NCBI GenBank assembly: GCA_928212115.1 | Contig: CAKMRJ010003334.1 | Span: 100,302,208 to 100,366,207, forward strand | Length of the DNA stretch: 64,000 nucleotides | From: Lactuca virosa | Lineage: Eukaryota; Streptophyta; Magnoliopsida; Asterales; Asteraceae | Direction: 5' to 3' | Shown here: piece after piece, positions 37,444 through 50,817 of the stretch | How the letters are laid out: every line of letters begins with the position of its first letter | Numbering within the stretch: the first letter of the stretch is position 1 | Program-made: the position numbers and the translations under genes | The notes under the pieces: generated by a model | Databases searched by the model: none | Seen by the model: only the letters and a program-made list of their open reading frames with translations | Told to the model about the DNA's origin: nothing

Positions 37444-38559
37444 CATGGCTGTAAACACCATTTGGTGGCCATAAACATCCCTTTGATGAATCACATGTGA
37501 TTCCATCACTTAGTCCAAGTCCCTAAGGGTGTTTCCTAGCATGTTAGTTGTTTAAAACACTAAATTGATGCCATTATATGCCATATATGTCTTTTAGGAC
37601 TCGTTTGTGTCTCGGGACTTCATTCGTGGAACTTCTCATCCTTACGCGTATATTCGTTTGAATCACCCACATAAGGTGAGTTCATACCCCTATAATGAAT
37701 CTTTTAACTGTTTTAAATGCATTTAGGGGGGGATACAAGTTGAACACAATGATAATTGTGTAATTGTTTGTTATAAACATCTTTCAAAAGATTGCTTATG
37801 TCTTTTATAAGTGATCAAAACATTTCAAAAACTCTTTTAAAGTTATGTTACTTTATAGTTTAACAAAACTCCGTTTTTAAAGTACAAGCATAACTTAGTA
37901 GAAAAATGAGTCTTTTCAGTAACAGTTCAAGTAAAACACTAGTAAACTATAAGGGGTATAGTTTAGGGGTTCAGTTCATACTAGATACTAGAGCATACTA
38001 TAAAGAGAAACAAGGAGGTAGAAACAATACATCAGAGAGACACACTATACACTATAACAGAAAGAGAACATACTAAGATACTATAACAATAATGTGAGAT
38101 ACTACTTCATGGCGCGGCATACACTGCTGTGTCACGTTTTGTACCAGAGTCTCCTGGAGGGAGAGCGGAATTTGTGTATATATCTATATGGGATTGACCA
38201 TACCACACCTTGCTGCTAGCTACAGTAGGACCTGCAGGTCTACGGGTGACGAATGTCATATCTTTTCGACGTCTCGAACGTCGTGTTATTCTAGTCAAAT
38301 CAAGTATGGTTACAATCATATCACATTTTACCTTAATTAAACTAATAACTTAAAGGTAATCAGTACTGCAGGATGTCAATTCAAAAGACAGCTGTGTACT
38401 TATATTTTTCCCATTACTTTCATTTTGTGACAAGTTCCACTTGAAAGTTAATGCAAACTATTTCCGAGTCAAGATAGTTATAAACTAGGGAAAACTTTCA
38501 TTTTACAATCTACACCCAGAACAGTCAGGTCTAGTACATTCAGTAGAAAGGGGCCTATA

Positions 38560-39340
38560 ATGCTAACTTTATGATTCCTTAGTGTATGCATTCAGGGATA
38601 TATATTAATCGGGTCCGACAGGTAGTAGGATGTGTGTTTTCCGCTTAATTTCCTGTTCCTTGTTTGGTTGTGGGCTTAGAGCAGATACACCCAGCCTACT
38701 ATCTATCCGATCTTAGATATATATATGTTTCCGTATACACCAAGTAATCATAAGGAGTACCAGGTATGGGCCAGGTCATATGACACTAATTCAATGCACT
38801 GTTTTCTAGTACAAATCATACTTTTCAAGTAAAGAACTTTTGGTATACAAAACTAGAAACTTACCAGTAAAGGGTTTAATCCATTTTTATTAAACCAGTA
38901 TAACTTAAAGGACCTTAGGTGGTTAATTTTATAATACCTCAGTTTATACATCAGGGTTATATATGATTAATATCTGATAGGTAGTTAGATGTGTGCTTTC
39001 CGCCTCATTCCCTGTTCCTTGTTTGGTTGTGGGCTTAGGGCAGATTCACATAATTAACTATCTGTTCCATATTAGATTATATACAGCTAGTATAAACTAA
39101 GTGATTATAGAAGGAACCACTGTGGTTACCAGTTTTACTATAAGAAATAAGGGTTTTCTTAAAGAATCCTTTCATCAAATTAAAGGAACTATTACAGTTA
39201 ACTCCGTGAGTACCAAGTGAATACGCTAGGGTTATATACAACCATGATCTAACAAACAATGGGATGTGTGCCTTCTGCCTCATTTTCTGTTCCTTGTTTG
39301 GTTGTGGATTTAGGGCAGATACACACAATCGATTGTTTGT
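38560..39340 (+). repeat. Three-copy tandem block in solo LTR A
   Basis: A unit with ggatgtgtg, ctgttccttgtttggttgtgg and ttagggcagat recurs near 38628, 38986 and 39260. Solo LTR B has the same three copies (near 56015, 56358 and 56632), and the minus-strand LTR has one (39829-39860, inverted). Confidence 0.85.
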
Positions 39341-40164
39341 TTACTCTGAGTTTTATATAACTCGTATCCATTGAGTACTCATAGAAAGGACTGTAGAGTC
39401 ATTGTTACTTATCTTTCATCAAAGCAGGAAATATAGGATTTTCTGGAGGAACAGGCAAACTTTTCTAAACAGAACTTACTACAACTTACTACAACTTTCT
39501 TACTACTTGCATACATCACTAAAATCTTATGAACTCACCAGCTTAAATGTTGATCTACGCTTTCAAAATAACTTGTATTCTCAGGAGACCAGTAGACAGG
39601 TACGCGCACTGGGATTCAGAAGATGGAGCAGTATAGCTTCATGTCTTTTTGTTATTTGCTATGTATTCTATATTATGTGAATCACATTCTTTGTAAACAC
39701 TTTCTTTCTAATGAAATGGTTGTTTATTACTTTGCTTACTATGATGCATGTCTTGTGATACTAAACATGACGTCCTCCACCCCCGAACGTTTCCGCCGTT
39801 CCGATTTTGGGGTGTGACATTTACCCCAAGCCCACAACCAAACAAGGAACATGAAATGGGGTCAAATTACATATTCTAAATCTTCTGAATTCAAATTATA
39901 TAATTTACACAGATATAAATATGTAATTTTGATAATTATAACAATTTAAAAACATTAAAAACATTTTAGATATTAACACAATTTTATTGTGTTTCACTTG
40001 TATTCCCCCTTAAAACAGTTAAAAGTCATAAAAATGTAGGGGTATGAACTCACCTTTTGTGAGTGATTCGATTGAGGGTTCGATTTAGGATGTTTTTCCA
40101 CAAGTTATATCCCAATGCAAAACGAATCCTATAAGCATTTCATGTAATATATAAATACTTTTAG

Positions 40165-42809
40165 TGTCACAACTCGAAATTTCAAGTCAAAACCAAGTTC
40201 AAGAGCCTTGTACATGCAAGTGTTTTGTCTATGATACAACTATGATATATATAATTGAGGTTCATTTTATTTTAAACCCTAATGATTATAGCAAAGCTAA
40301 TGTGGATCATGATATAGACATAAAGACTTATGTATATGTGACAATCTTGAATAATTGAATTATAAGGCCAACATAATTAAATTACTAAGACCATAAACAC
40401 CTTTATTAGACCAAGTTAGACCATGAACACATTCCTAGGCAACTATTTGGGCGTAAACACTCTAAAATATCATAGCTAGGCCATGAACACATCCCTAAGT
40501 AGATTTTAGGGCGTAAACTACTTGAATAATCCCAACTTTGACCATGAACACATTCCTATGCAAGATATGAAGTGTAAACCCCTCCACATGATCACTTTTA
40601 GGCCGTGAACTCAAAGAGAAAAGGAATATGGACCGTGAACCCCCTGGTGGGCCATCTATGAGCGTAAACACCTAGATATTACAAGGTGTTTACGGATTTG
40701 TGATTGTCTTTTTCCAATTCCCCATGCATTCACGGATCCTCACAAATTATCCAGCAAGAAAACATGATTTAGCTGGCAGTCCTCCAACCACACTTCAAAT
40801 CAACTTCACTTCCTTTATCTTAAACAAGAACTCCTTTGCTAATCCTCACTCTTACCACTCTCTGGATATTTCGTACTTCCTCAAAAATCCCTTCCTCACT
40901 CCATTTAACAACTAAACTAAACCCCTCTCACGAATAAGTGGATTCTTCCAAAAATCTTTATCATCAAGGTGGTTCTTGGAAATTTGGTGAGCTATTTCGA
41001 AATCCCCTAGTTTTCCTACATATTATTTTGATAAAATCATTTCATTTACACACAAGGTTCTATTTTAACCTCCTTAGGATAATCTAGGCTTCAAGGAGTT
41101 CATCAAGGGCATTCTAGTGCTTAGGCTCAAGATCTCTTCACTACACTTCAAAAACCCCACAAAACCAACTCAAGGTGAGCTTCATACCCCATTCTTTTCA
41201 AGTTTTCATTCCTTTGGGGGGGGGGGGGGAATACAAGTCAAATCTTGTTTAAATCCTTGAATAATTGCATGTATTTGTATGTTTAGATGTTTATGTGTGT
41301 AGAAATGGTATTATTTCATGTTAATACTTCATAAACTTGAGATTTTATAAAATATCATAATAAGAATAAGTTATCCTTGTAAATAATCCACACATTTTGT
41401 ATTATATCAAACATAAAACTAAGCTACTTGGTAAGATATGATGAGTTACACCAAAAATGGTAAATTATGGTCAAAAATACTTTTACCACTAAAACTTGTG
41501 CAAACATTGAAACATAATAAATTTTCATGGATTTATATGAAGTTTTGGTGAAACTATTGACAATATTTTTGTATGGCAAAAAGAATATTTCCTTTACAAA
41601 GAACTCCATAAAATTTTGGGTATGTCAAAACACCCTACAAAACATGGTTATTTTTCTAAAAACAAATGTTGCAAGTAAATCAAACATGTTATGTTGCTAC
41701 TATTCCAAGGGTTTTGAAACTTGGAACATTATGGCATATTCATAAATTTTTGCAAGTTAACAAACTATTAGTGATTATTTATAAATATTCAATATAAATA
41801 ATTTCATCAAGAAAATGTACAAAACCGGGATTTTATGACAGATTTATTTGTCTGTCATAAACTGCCGTCATAAAACTTTCAGTAACACAAGTGATAAACT
41901 ATATGTCATAAAGCAGAAAAACACGTGTCATAAAGCTGCAGTCATAATTTTTCCCAAGGAAAACATTATTTGCATTATTAACAAAGAGAGAAAAACTCAC
42001 GTACATTCCATTAAGGCTCTTGTGAGACTAGTTTTGTTTTCGCCGTACCTATCTAGGTACATTGTAAGTCCTGTGTTTATAATCAGAGTCCCCTGGAGGG
42101 GGAGCGGGATAATTGTGTATAGATCTATACGGGGTTGACACCCCACATCTGTGTTGTTCGCTATAGCTAGACTGGTCAGTCTAAGGTGACAAATATCTGG
42201 ACCATATCTGACGCCTGAAAAACGTCAGGGCAGGCGTTCTCTTCATATTTGTATGGTTATAACGACTCACATAGAGTAGGGTCCTAGTGACATTGGAATC
42301 ACGTGAAATATACACCCCGTTGGTTTTATAAAATACCAAACCATGTTTCGTATATTTTGTAAACTAATTTCGCAACTTCGGTCTTAGGGTTTTAAGACTA
42401 CAACATCTTTTATATACAGAAAATATAGGATTTTCTGGGAACACCCTCTTTTCAGTAACAACAAAGGAAAACTAAGGAACACGCATGCAATTATACACGA
42501 TTTTGGGATGAGACCCACAAATTACTTTTTATAGAAAATATTGGATTTTCTAGAATTTTTCAACTTACTATGAACAAAGATACTACAAAGTTTTTCTACA
42601 ACTATGCTTATGAACTCACCAACATTCTATGTTGACGCTTTTCAAAACGACTTGTATTCTCAGGAACTCAGTGAACAGGTACTCGAGCCTCGGATCTGTA
42701 CATGTTACTATTTTTGGGAACATCATACTTTTGGTGATTTTGTGTAATTTAATGAACAAATACACTTTGTAAACAACGAACAAATACACTTTGTAAACAA
42801 TGAATGTTG
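40165..42809 (+). repeat. T4 5' LTR, right end deleted
   Basis: Collinear with 48124-50695. It stops after aatgaatgttga; the last ~120 bp present in the 3' LTR (through gaggtgtgaca) and the primer site are gone. A 28-bp duplication (gaacaaatacactttgtaaac) sits near the break. The LTR contains repeated gaccatgaacac and gggcgtaaac words (40390-40690) and a tgtcataaa hairpin cluster (41832-41955). Confidence 0.9.
41832..41955 (+). repeat. TGTCATAAA cluster with perfect 11-bp hairpin
   Basis: tttatgacaga (41832-41842) pairs perfectly with tctgtcataaa (41851-41861) across an 8-base loop. Four further gtcataaa-like copies follow within 90 bp. The 3' LTR copy (near 49782) has one mismatch in the stem. 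Confidence 0.8.
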
Positions 42810-43294
42810 AAGTTATCAACCCTCCTTACATGGCAAGAGCACCACCACATAGAATGGGCTACAATGGCCCCATACCTCCTTGGGCTGACGATATTGAGAG
42901 GTAGGGCCGACGCTTGGGTCAGCGACTGCCATTTGGGATGAACCGAGGTTTCTACAACCTCCATCATGGAGGACCAGAACATCGCGCACTTCATGTCGTG
43001 GTCAGGCGTATTAGGGACATCGGCGACCAGGCTCAAGTGACCGCCGACCGGGTGATGAAAATGCGGGCGGCTATGCAGGTTACGGATGCTCGCAAGAGAG
43101 ACCTGGAGCGAGACTTCTATCTAATGGAACGACTCGTGGAGGACCTTGCCACTGCGCGAGCGGAGGTCAGGGAATACCAGGTGAGGCATGATGCTCTGGA
43201 TGAGCGTGTGCGGACTGCCGAACGCCAGTTAGCCGAGTTGCAGGGCGTTTCTACCTCCTTACAGGTTCCGCCAGAGGACGCTCGTCATAAGTAG
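42800..43294 (+). pseudogene. T4 additional ORF upstream of gag, coiled-coil
   Basis: The frame reads PPYMARAPPHRMGYNGPIPPWADDIER, then a TAG at 42902-42904, then GRRLGQRLPFGMN... followed by a strongly charged heptad-like region (RVMKMRAAMQVTDARKRDLE, LVEDLATARAEVREYQ, LDERVRTAERQLAELQ). That region suggests a coiled coil of roughly 80 residues. It ends at 43294 and gag starts 348 bp downstream. I do not recognise a named domain. The ATG at 42800 derives from the truncated LTR, so the native start is probably the internal Met before ARAPPH or was lost. Confidence 0.6.
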
Positions 43295-43641
43295 GACCTA
43301 TCCTACCCGCCACTCGTTGTATTTTGATTTCCTTAAGTATGTAGTATCGACCCTATGATTAAGTGACTACAACACTCATAGGGTCGTTATGTTATAACTT
43401 TCTTTATCTCGCAAAGGATTGTAGACCTTCAAAGGTCAATTTTCATGCATGAATGTATTAAGAAAGTTATCATTAATGAAACAGTTCTGTGTTTTATTTG
43501 TGATGTTGTTATCTAATATGTTTTCTCTCTTTATTTATATTTGATATATTAGAAGTCAATTATAAGTACATTCGAAACACCGTAACCGCTAGGAATAATA
43601 GAATTCATAAACTCATCATGGTACCTGTCTCATAGCAGGAA

Positions 43642-46600
43642 ATGGAGAGAGGATATGTTCGCAAGAACACTACAGCACCACCACCACCGTCGGCTCCTAC
43701 GGAGACGAACACTGCTGCTCTTCAAGTTGCAGTCACGGCAGCGCTAGCACACATTAACCAAGGCAACAACGGGGGAGGCAACGACCAAGGGACCGGAAGT
43801 TCCAATAACGGAGATCTTCAGGGACAACCAAGAGCCAGCACTTATATAGATTTCACGAATTCAAAACCGAAAACTTTCAACGGGAGCGGGGGTGTAATAG
43901 CTCTCACTCGATGGTTCGAGAAAATTAAATCGGTTTTCGAAATCTGGGGTTGTGTCGAGGAGAATAAGGTGAAATTCGTTGCCTGTACTTTTGTTGACAG
44001 AGCTTTATCATGGTGGAACGACCACATCAAATCCCTTACTCTCCCGGTCGCCAACGCCATGTCATGGGAAGATCTTAAGTCGATGATGCTGGAAGAAAAC
44101 TGCCCCCGGGGTGAAGTTCAAAAACTTGAGCAGGAACTGTGGAACCTAACTGTACAAAACTCTAATATCGAAGCATACATCGCTAGATTCAGTGAGCTGG
44201 CACTTCTGTGCCCTGGGATGGTAACATTAGAGGGAAAAAAGGTCGAACGCTTTATTTGGGGGTTAACACCTCCAATCCAGGGCAACGTGATAGCTGCAAA
44301 CCCCTCGACCTTCGACAGTGCCAAGCGTCTGACACAAAAATTGTACGACCATGGTGATGGAAAAAGCACAAAAGCTTCTGGTGTTGAAACAAAGAAAGAG
44401 GGCAACAACAAGAACAACAGGGGAAACAAAAGAAAAGGGCGCCATAATCAAGAATCATCCAACAAAACAAACCGTAGCAGTTCACGCTGCTACCACTCAG
44501 ACCACACCAGCCCCAGCCGCACCGACGCCGACCACACCAACACCTGTAAGACCTTACGCAAGCAATCAACCGAAGTGTGACAAATGCGGTTTCCACCACC
44601 ACGGCGCATGCCGAGAATTGCAGTGCACTCACTGCAATCGAAAAGGGCTCACTTCCCGGTATTGCAGATCTCGGCCGTAGCAAAACAACCAACCCAACAA
44701 TACCGGGGCAAGTCAAGCGTGTTATGGGTGCGGGGAGACAGGCCACTATAAAAGGAACTGCCCCAAGGAAAACAACCAAAATGAAGGAGGAATAAACAGA
44801 GTCCTAGCCATGGGACAAGGGGAAGCTATGCACGATCCGACAGTGGTAACGGGTACGTTTCCCCTCAACAATACTTATGCATGCATTTTATTCGATAGTG
44901 GTGCCGAGCGGAGTTTTTTGAGTCGTAAATTCGAACACCTACTAAATCAACAACCCCAAAAGCTAAACGAAGCCTTCACGGTGGAAATGGCTAATGAGAA
45001 GACTGAAACAACCAAAGATATATACGTAGGGTGCACGTTAACACTAAATAACCACTCATTTTTAATCGACTTGATGTCGGTTAATATCCGAAGTTTTTAT
45101 GTGATCATCGGCATGGATTGGTTAAGCCCCTACAATGCCGATATTATGTGCCACGAGAAGGCCGTTCGCCTTCACCTACCCACAAATGAAACCTTAATTG
45201 TTTACGGCGATAAACTGGGTGTAAATCTTCGTCTCATCTCGTGCATCAAGGCACAAAAGTACATGCACAAGAAAAATCATGCCTTCCAAGCTCACGTAGT
45301 GGACAAACAGAAAGAGGAAAATAACATCAACGATATTTCGGATGTGCGTGATTTCCCATACGTATTTCCAAAAGACCTGTCGGGAATACCTCCAAGGAGA
45401 CAGGTTGAATTTCGAATTGACCTGATCCCTGGAGCCTCATCAATTGCCAAATCACCCTATAAGCTAGCCCCTGCGGAAATGCAGGAGTTATCGAGCCAGC
45501 TAAGCGAACTCCTCGATAAAGGATTCATCAGGCCGAGCTTCTCACCCTGGGGAGCTCCGATCTTGTTTGTCAAGAAGAAGGATGGATCTTTCAGAATGTG
45601 CATTGATTATAGGGAATTGAAAAAGATCACCATCAAGAACCGATACCCTCTTCCTCGGATTGACGATCTATTAGACCAGCTTCAAGGAGCCAATTAATTT
45701 TCAAAAATAGATCTACGATCCGGATACCATCAACTACGGGTCCGAGAAGAAGATATTCCCAAAACTGCATTCTGAACCCGCTACGGACATTTCGAGTTCG
45801 TAGTAATGCCCTTCGGTCTAACGAATGCACCCGCAACATTCATGGACCTCATGAACCGATTTTGCCGACCATTCCTCGAAAATTTTGTGATCGTCTTCAT
45901 CGATGACATACTCGTTTATTCGCGAAGCAAAAAAGAGCACAGTCAACACCTAAGGCAAGTCTTGGAAACTCTGAGGGCGGAGAAGTTGTACGCAAAACTC
46001 TCCAAATGCGAGTTCTGGATTCGTAGGGTGGAATTCTTAGGGCACGTAGTCAGTGAAGAAGGGATACATGTGGACCCTTCTAACATCAAGGCTATTGAGG
46101 GCTGGACAACCCCAAAGACGCCAATGGAGATCAGGAAATTCTTGGGCCTTGCTGGATATTACAGAAGGTTCATACAGAATTTCTCCAAAATCGCCAAGCC
46201 TCTCACCACTCTAACCCAAAAGGGAATACCATTCAACTGGACCGACAAGTAAGAAGCTGTCTTTCAAAATCTGAAGCGAGCCCTCTGTAGTGCTCTGGTT
46301 TTGACACTGCCAGAAGGAACGAAAGATTTTGTGGTATATTGCGATGCTTCCAATCAGGGTTTGGGTTGTGTGCTAATGCAGCGTGGGAAGGTGATTGCCT
46401 ACGCGTCCAGGCAACTAAAAAACCACGAGGTGAATTACACTACCCACGATCTCGAGTTAGGAGCTGTGGTCTTCGCCTTGAAAATGTGGAGGCACTACCT
46501 TTATGATACGAAGTTCACCATATACACGGACCACAAAAGCCTCTAGCACATCTTGAATCAGAAAGAATTAAACATGAGGCATCGAAGATGGGTTGAACTG

Positions 46601-48070
46601 CTCAATGACTACGAATGTGAGATCAAGTACCATCCTGGAAAGGCTAACGTGGTGGCCGACGCCTTAAGCAGGAAGGAATATTCGGGCCGCTGAATAAAAA
46701 CGCTGACAATGACCATTCATTCCCACTTATCTTCACAGATCAAAGAGGCCCAGTTGGAAGCCTCGAAACCGGAAAACGTAGCAAGTGAAGCCCTGCGAGG
46801 AATGGAAAAGAATCTAGAAATCAAAGAAGACGGAGTTTACTATTTCATGAATCGAATCTTGATCCCAAGATTTGGAGGGTTCAGAGACGTGGTCATGAAT
46901 GAAGCTCATAAGACACGATACTCCATCCATCCAGGATCAGATAAGATGTTCCTGGATATCAAACAATATTATTGGTAGCCGAACATGAAAGCGGAGATAG
47001 CTACCTACGTGGGCAAGTGCCTGACTTGCGCAAAGGTTAATGTGGAATATCAGAAGCCCTCGGGACTCTTACAACAAATAGTGATACCCGAGTGGAAATG
47101 GGAGCGAATAACAATGGATTTTATAACCAAACTTCCTAAATCGGCTGACGGACTGGATGCCATTTGGGTGATTGTCGATCGATTGACTAAATCCGCCTAT
47201 TTCCTACCAATAAAAGAAACATATAAAATGGAGAGATTAACTCAGATCTACATCAAGGAAGTGGTGAGACTACATGGAGTGCCGATATCTATTATCTCTG
47301 ACCGAGATAGTAGATTCACCTCCCGATTCTGGAAGTCCCTTCAAAATACATGGGATACTCACTTGCCGCTTATCGAATTCTCATACAACAACAGCTACCA
47401 CACAAGCATTAAAGTTGCTCCCTTCGAGGCCTTGTACGGTCAGAAATGTAGATCCCCTATTTGTTGGGCTGAGGTGGGAGACACCCAACTAGCAAGGGGT
47501 CAAACACCAGACAGTACACTCACGGGACCTGAGATCATTCAGGAAACAACGGAGAAAATTGTTCAAATCAGGGCACAACTCCACGCATCGCGAGACCAAC
47601 AAAAGAGCTATGCTGACAAGAGGCGAAAGCCTATGGAATTTCAAGTAGGCGATCGCGTGCTACTGAAGGTCTCTCCCTGGAAAGGGATGATACGGTTTGG
47701 GAAGCAGGGAAAACTAAATCCACGATACATCGGTCCATTCGAGATTCTTGACCAAATTAGCCCGGTGGCCTACAGGTTGCAACTACCCTAAGAACTTAGC
47801 AACATACACCCCGTTTTCCATGTGTCAAACCTGAAAAAGTGCTTATCAGACAAAACCTTCGTTGTTCCACTTGATGAGATTGAGGTGAACAAGAATCTCC
47901 TGTTCGTTGAAGAACCGGTCGAGATCATGGACAGAGAAGTGAAGCGTACGAAACAAAGCCGCATTCCAATTGTGAAAGTTCGATGGAATGCCAAACACGT
48001 ACCTGAATTCACATGGGAACGCGAATATCAAATGAAGAAGAAATACCCTCACCTCTTCTCTGGTCCTTAA
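43642..48070 (+). pseudogene. T4 gag-pol pseudogene
   Basis: Gag (43642-about 44460) has FNGSGGVIALTRWFEKIKSV, FVDRALSWWN and YIARFSELALLCP. A one-base shift near 44460 moves the frame to one holding zinc knuckles (CDKCGFHHHG, CTHCNRKG, CYGCGETGHYKRNC). Protease FDSGA is at 44891-44905, RT MPFGLTNAP and FIDDILVYSR near 45806-45920, RNase H VVYCDAS, integrase AHKTRYSIHP...CLTC, then a chromodomain-like tail (WEREYQMKKKYPHLF). In-frame stops are at 44678, 45695, 45773, 46250, 46544, 46691, 46976 and 47789. Integrase has lost about 40 residues after SRFWKSLQ, including the catalytic Glu. Non-functional. Confidence 0.93.
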
Positions 48071-48123
48071 AGATAGCGTACAAAGAGAATTTCGGGACGA
48101 AATTCCCTCTAACAGGGGGATGA

Positions 48124-50817
48124 TGTCACAACTAGAAATTTCAAGTCAAAAACAAGTTCAAGAGCCTTGTATATGCAAGTGTTTTGTCTATGATACAACT
48201 ATGATATATATAATTGAGGTTCATTTTATTTTAAACCCTAATGATTATAGAAAAGCTAATGTGGATCATGATATATACATAAAGACTTATGTATATGTGA
48301 CAATCTTGAATAATTGAATTATAAGGCCAACAAAATTAAATTACTAAGACCATAAACACCTTTATTAGACCAAGTTAGACCATGAAAACAAACTATTTGG
48401 GCGTAAACACTCTAAAATATCATAGTTAGGCCATGAACACATCCCTAAGTAGAGTTTAGGGCGTAAACTACTTGAATAATCCCAACTTTGACCATGAACA
48501 CATCCCTATGCAAGATATGAAGCGTAAACCCTTCCACATGATCACTTTTAGGCTGTGAACTCAAAGAGAAAAGGAATATGGACTGTGAACCCCCTTGGGT
48601 GGACCATCTATAAGAGTAAACACCTAGATATTACAAGGTTTTTACGGATTTGTGAGTTGTCTTTTGCCAATTCCCCATGCATTCACGGATCCTCACAAAT
48701 TATCCAGTAAGCAAACATGATTTAGCTAGCAGTCCTCCAAGCACACTTCAAATCAACTTCACTTCCTTTATCTTAAACAAGAACTCCTTTTCTAATCCTC
48801 ACTCCGACTACTCTCTGGATATTTCATACTTCCTCAAAAATCCCTTCCTCACTCCATTTAACAACTAAACTAAACCCCTCTCACGAACAAGTGGATTCTT
48901 CCAAAAATCTTTATCATCAAGGTGGTTCTTGGAAATTTGGTGAGTTATTTCGAAATCCCCTACTTTTCCTACATATTATTTTGTTAAAATCATCTCATTT
49001 ACACACAAGGTTCTATTTTAACCTCCTTAGGACAATCTAGGCTTCAAGGAGTTCATCAAGGGCATTCTAGTGCTTAGGCTCAAGATCTATTCACTACACT
49101 TCAAAAACCCCACAAAACCAACTCAAGGTGAGCTTCATACCCCACTATTTTCAAGTTTTCATTCCTTTAGGGGGGAATACAAGTCAAATCTTGTTTAAAT
49201 ACTTGAATAATTGCATGTATTTGTATGTTTAGATGTTTATGTGTGTAGAAATGGTATTATTTCATGTTAATACTTCATAAACTTAAGATTTTATAAAATC
49301 TCATAATAAGAATAAGTTATCCTTGTAAATAATCCACACATTTTGTATTATATCAAACATAAAACTAAGCTACTTCGTAAGATATGATGAGTTACACCAA
49401 AAATGGTAAATTATGGTTAAAAATACTTTTACCACTAAAACTTGTGCAAACATTGAAACATAATAAATTTTCATGGATTTATATGAAGTTTTGGTGAAAC
49501 TATTGACAATATTTTTGTTATGGAAAAAAGAATATTTCCTTTACAAAGAACTCCATAAAATTTTGGGTATGTCAAAACACCTTACAAAACATGGTTATTT
49601 TTCTAAAAACAAATGTTGCAAGTAAATCAATCATGTTATGTTGCTACTATTCCAAGAGTTTTGAAACTTGGAACATTATGTCATATTCATAACTTTTTGC
49701 AAGTTAACAAACTATTAGTGATTATTTATCAATATTCAATATAAATAATTTCATCAAGAAAAATTACAAAACCGGGCTTTTATGACAGATTTATTTGTAT
49801 GTCATAAACTGCCGTCATAAAACTTTCAGAAACACAAGTGATAAACTATATGTCATAAAGCAGAAAAACGCGTGTCATAAAGCTGAAGTCATAATTTTAC
49901 CCAAGGAAAACATTATTTGCATTATTTAACAAAGAGAGAAAAACTCGCATACATTCCATTAAGGCTCTTGTGAGACTAGTTTTGTTTTCGCCGTACCTAT
50001 CTAGCTGCATTGTAAGTCCTGTGTTTATAACCAGAGTCCCCTGGAGGGGGAGCGGGATAATTGTGTATAGACCGGCCAGCTAGACCAGCCAGTCTAAGGT
50101 GACAAATATTTGGACCGTATCTGACGCCTGAAAAACGTCAGGGTAGGCGTTCTCGTCATATCTGTATGGTTATAACGACTCACATAGATTAGGGTCCTAG
50201 TGACATTGGAATCACGTGAAATATACACCCCGTTAGTTTTATAAAATACCAAACCATGTTTCGTATATTTTGTAAACTAATTTCGCAACTTCGGTCTTAG
50301 GGTTTTAAGACTACAACATCTTTTATATACAGAAAATATAGGATTTTCTGGGAACACCCTCTTTTCAGTAACAACAAAGGAAAACTAAGGAACACACATG
50401 CAATTATACACGATTTTGGGATGAGACCCACAAATTACTTTATATAGAAAATATTGGATTTTTTGGAATTTTTCAACTTACTATGAACAAAGATACTACC
50501 AAGTTTTTCTAAAACTATGCTTATGAACTCACCAACATTCTATGTTGACGCTTTTCAAACGACTTGTATTCTCAGGAACTCAGTGAACAGGTACTCGAGC
50601 CTCGGATCTGGACATGTTACTATTTTTGGGAACATCATACTTTTGGTGATTTTGTGTAATTCAAAGAACAAATACACTTTGTAAACAATGAATGTTGATG
50701 TATTGTATTGTATGATGTTTGGTTGCTATGTATCATTTATATTCAACTGCTATGATATTACTCAATGATGTCAACCGCCCTCGGACGTTTCCGCCGTCCT
50801 GGTTCGGAGGTGTGACA
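48124..50817 (+). repeat. T4 3' LTR (2694 bp)
   Basis: Starts tgtcacaactag after the polypurine-like tract and ends ggaggtgtgaca. A deletion of about 40 bp relative to the 5' LTR lies near 50070. It contains the shared block cagagtcccctggaggggg near 50032. Confidence 0.92.

Larger units (their letters stand above)
36527..39819 (+). mobile_element. Solo LTR A, Ty3/gypsy, 3293 bp
   Basis: Starts TGTGACAACCCG and ends TTGGGGTGTGACA, and is flanked by tttac on both sides (36522-36526 and 39820-39824). No primer site or internal region adjoins, so it is a solo LTR left by LTR-LTR recombination. The left part carries GTTTACGGCCGTAAAC palindromes. The right part has three copies of a tandem unit with tgttccttgtttggttgtgg. 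Confidence 0.92.
40165..50817 (+). mobile_element. T4: Ty3/gypsy (Tekay-like) element with both LTRs, degenerate
   Basis: A perfect duplication tttag flanks the element (40160-40164 and 50818-50822). The 5' LTR lacks its right end and the primer site. The interior holds an extra coiled-coil ORF, gag-pol in ruins, and the polypurine-like aacaggggga before a 2694-bp 3' LTR. It is inserted in the minus-strand LTR. Confidence 0.93.

Noticed and set aside
36268..39819. Apparent giant inverted-repeat transposon (cacaccccaaac... versus ...ttggggtgtgaca)
   Set aside because: The ends belong to two LTRs in opposite orientation. The 5-bp duplication around 36527-39819 explains the arrangement as nesting.
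44252..44779. 175-codon minus-strand frame with many Cys
   Set aside because: Opposite the T4 gag/zinc-knuckle region; shadow.
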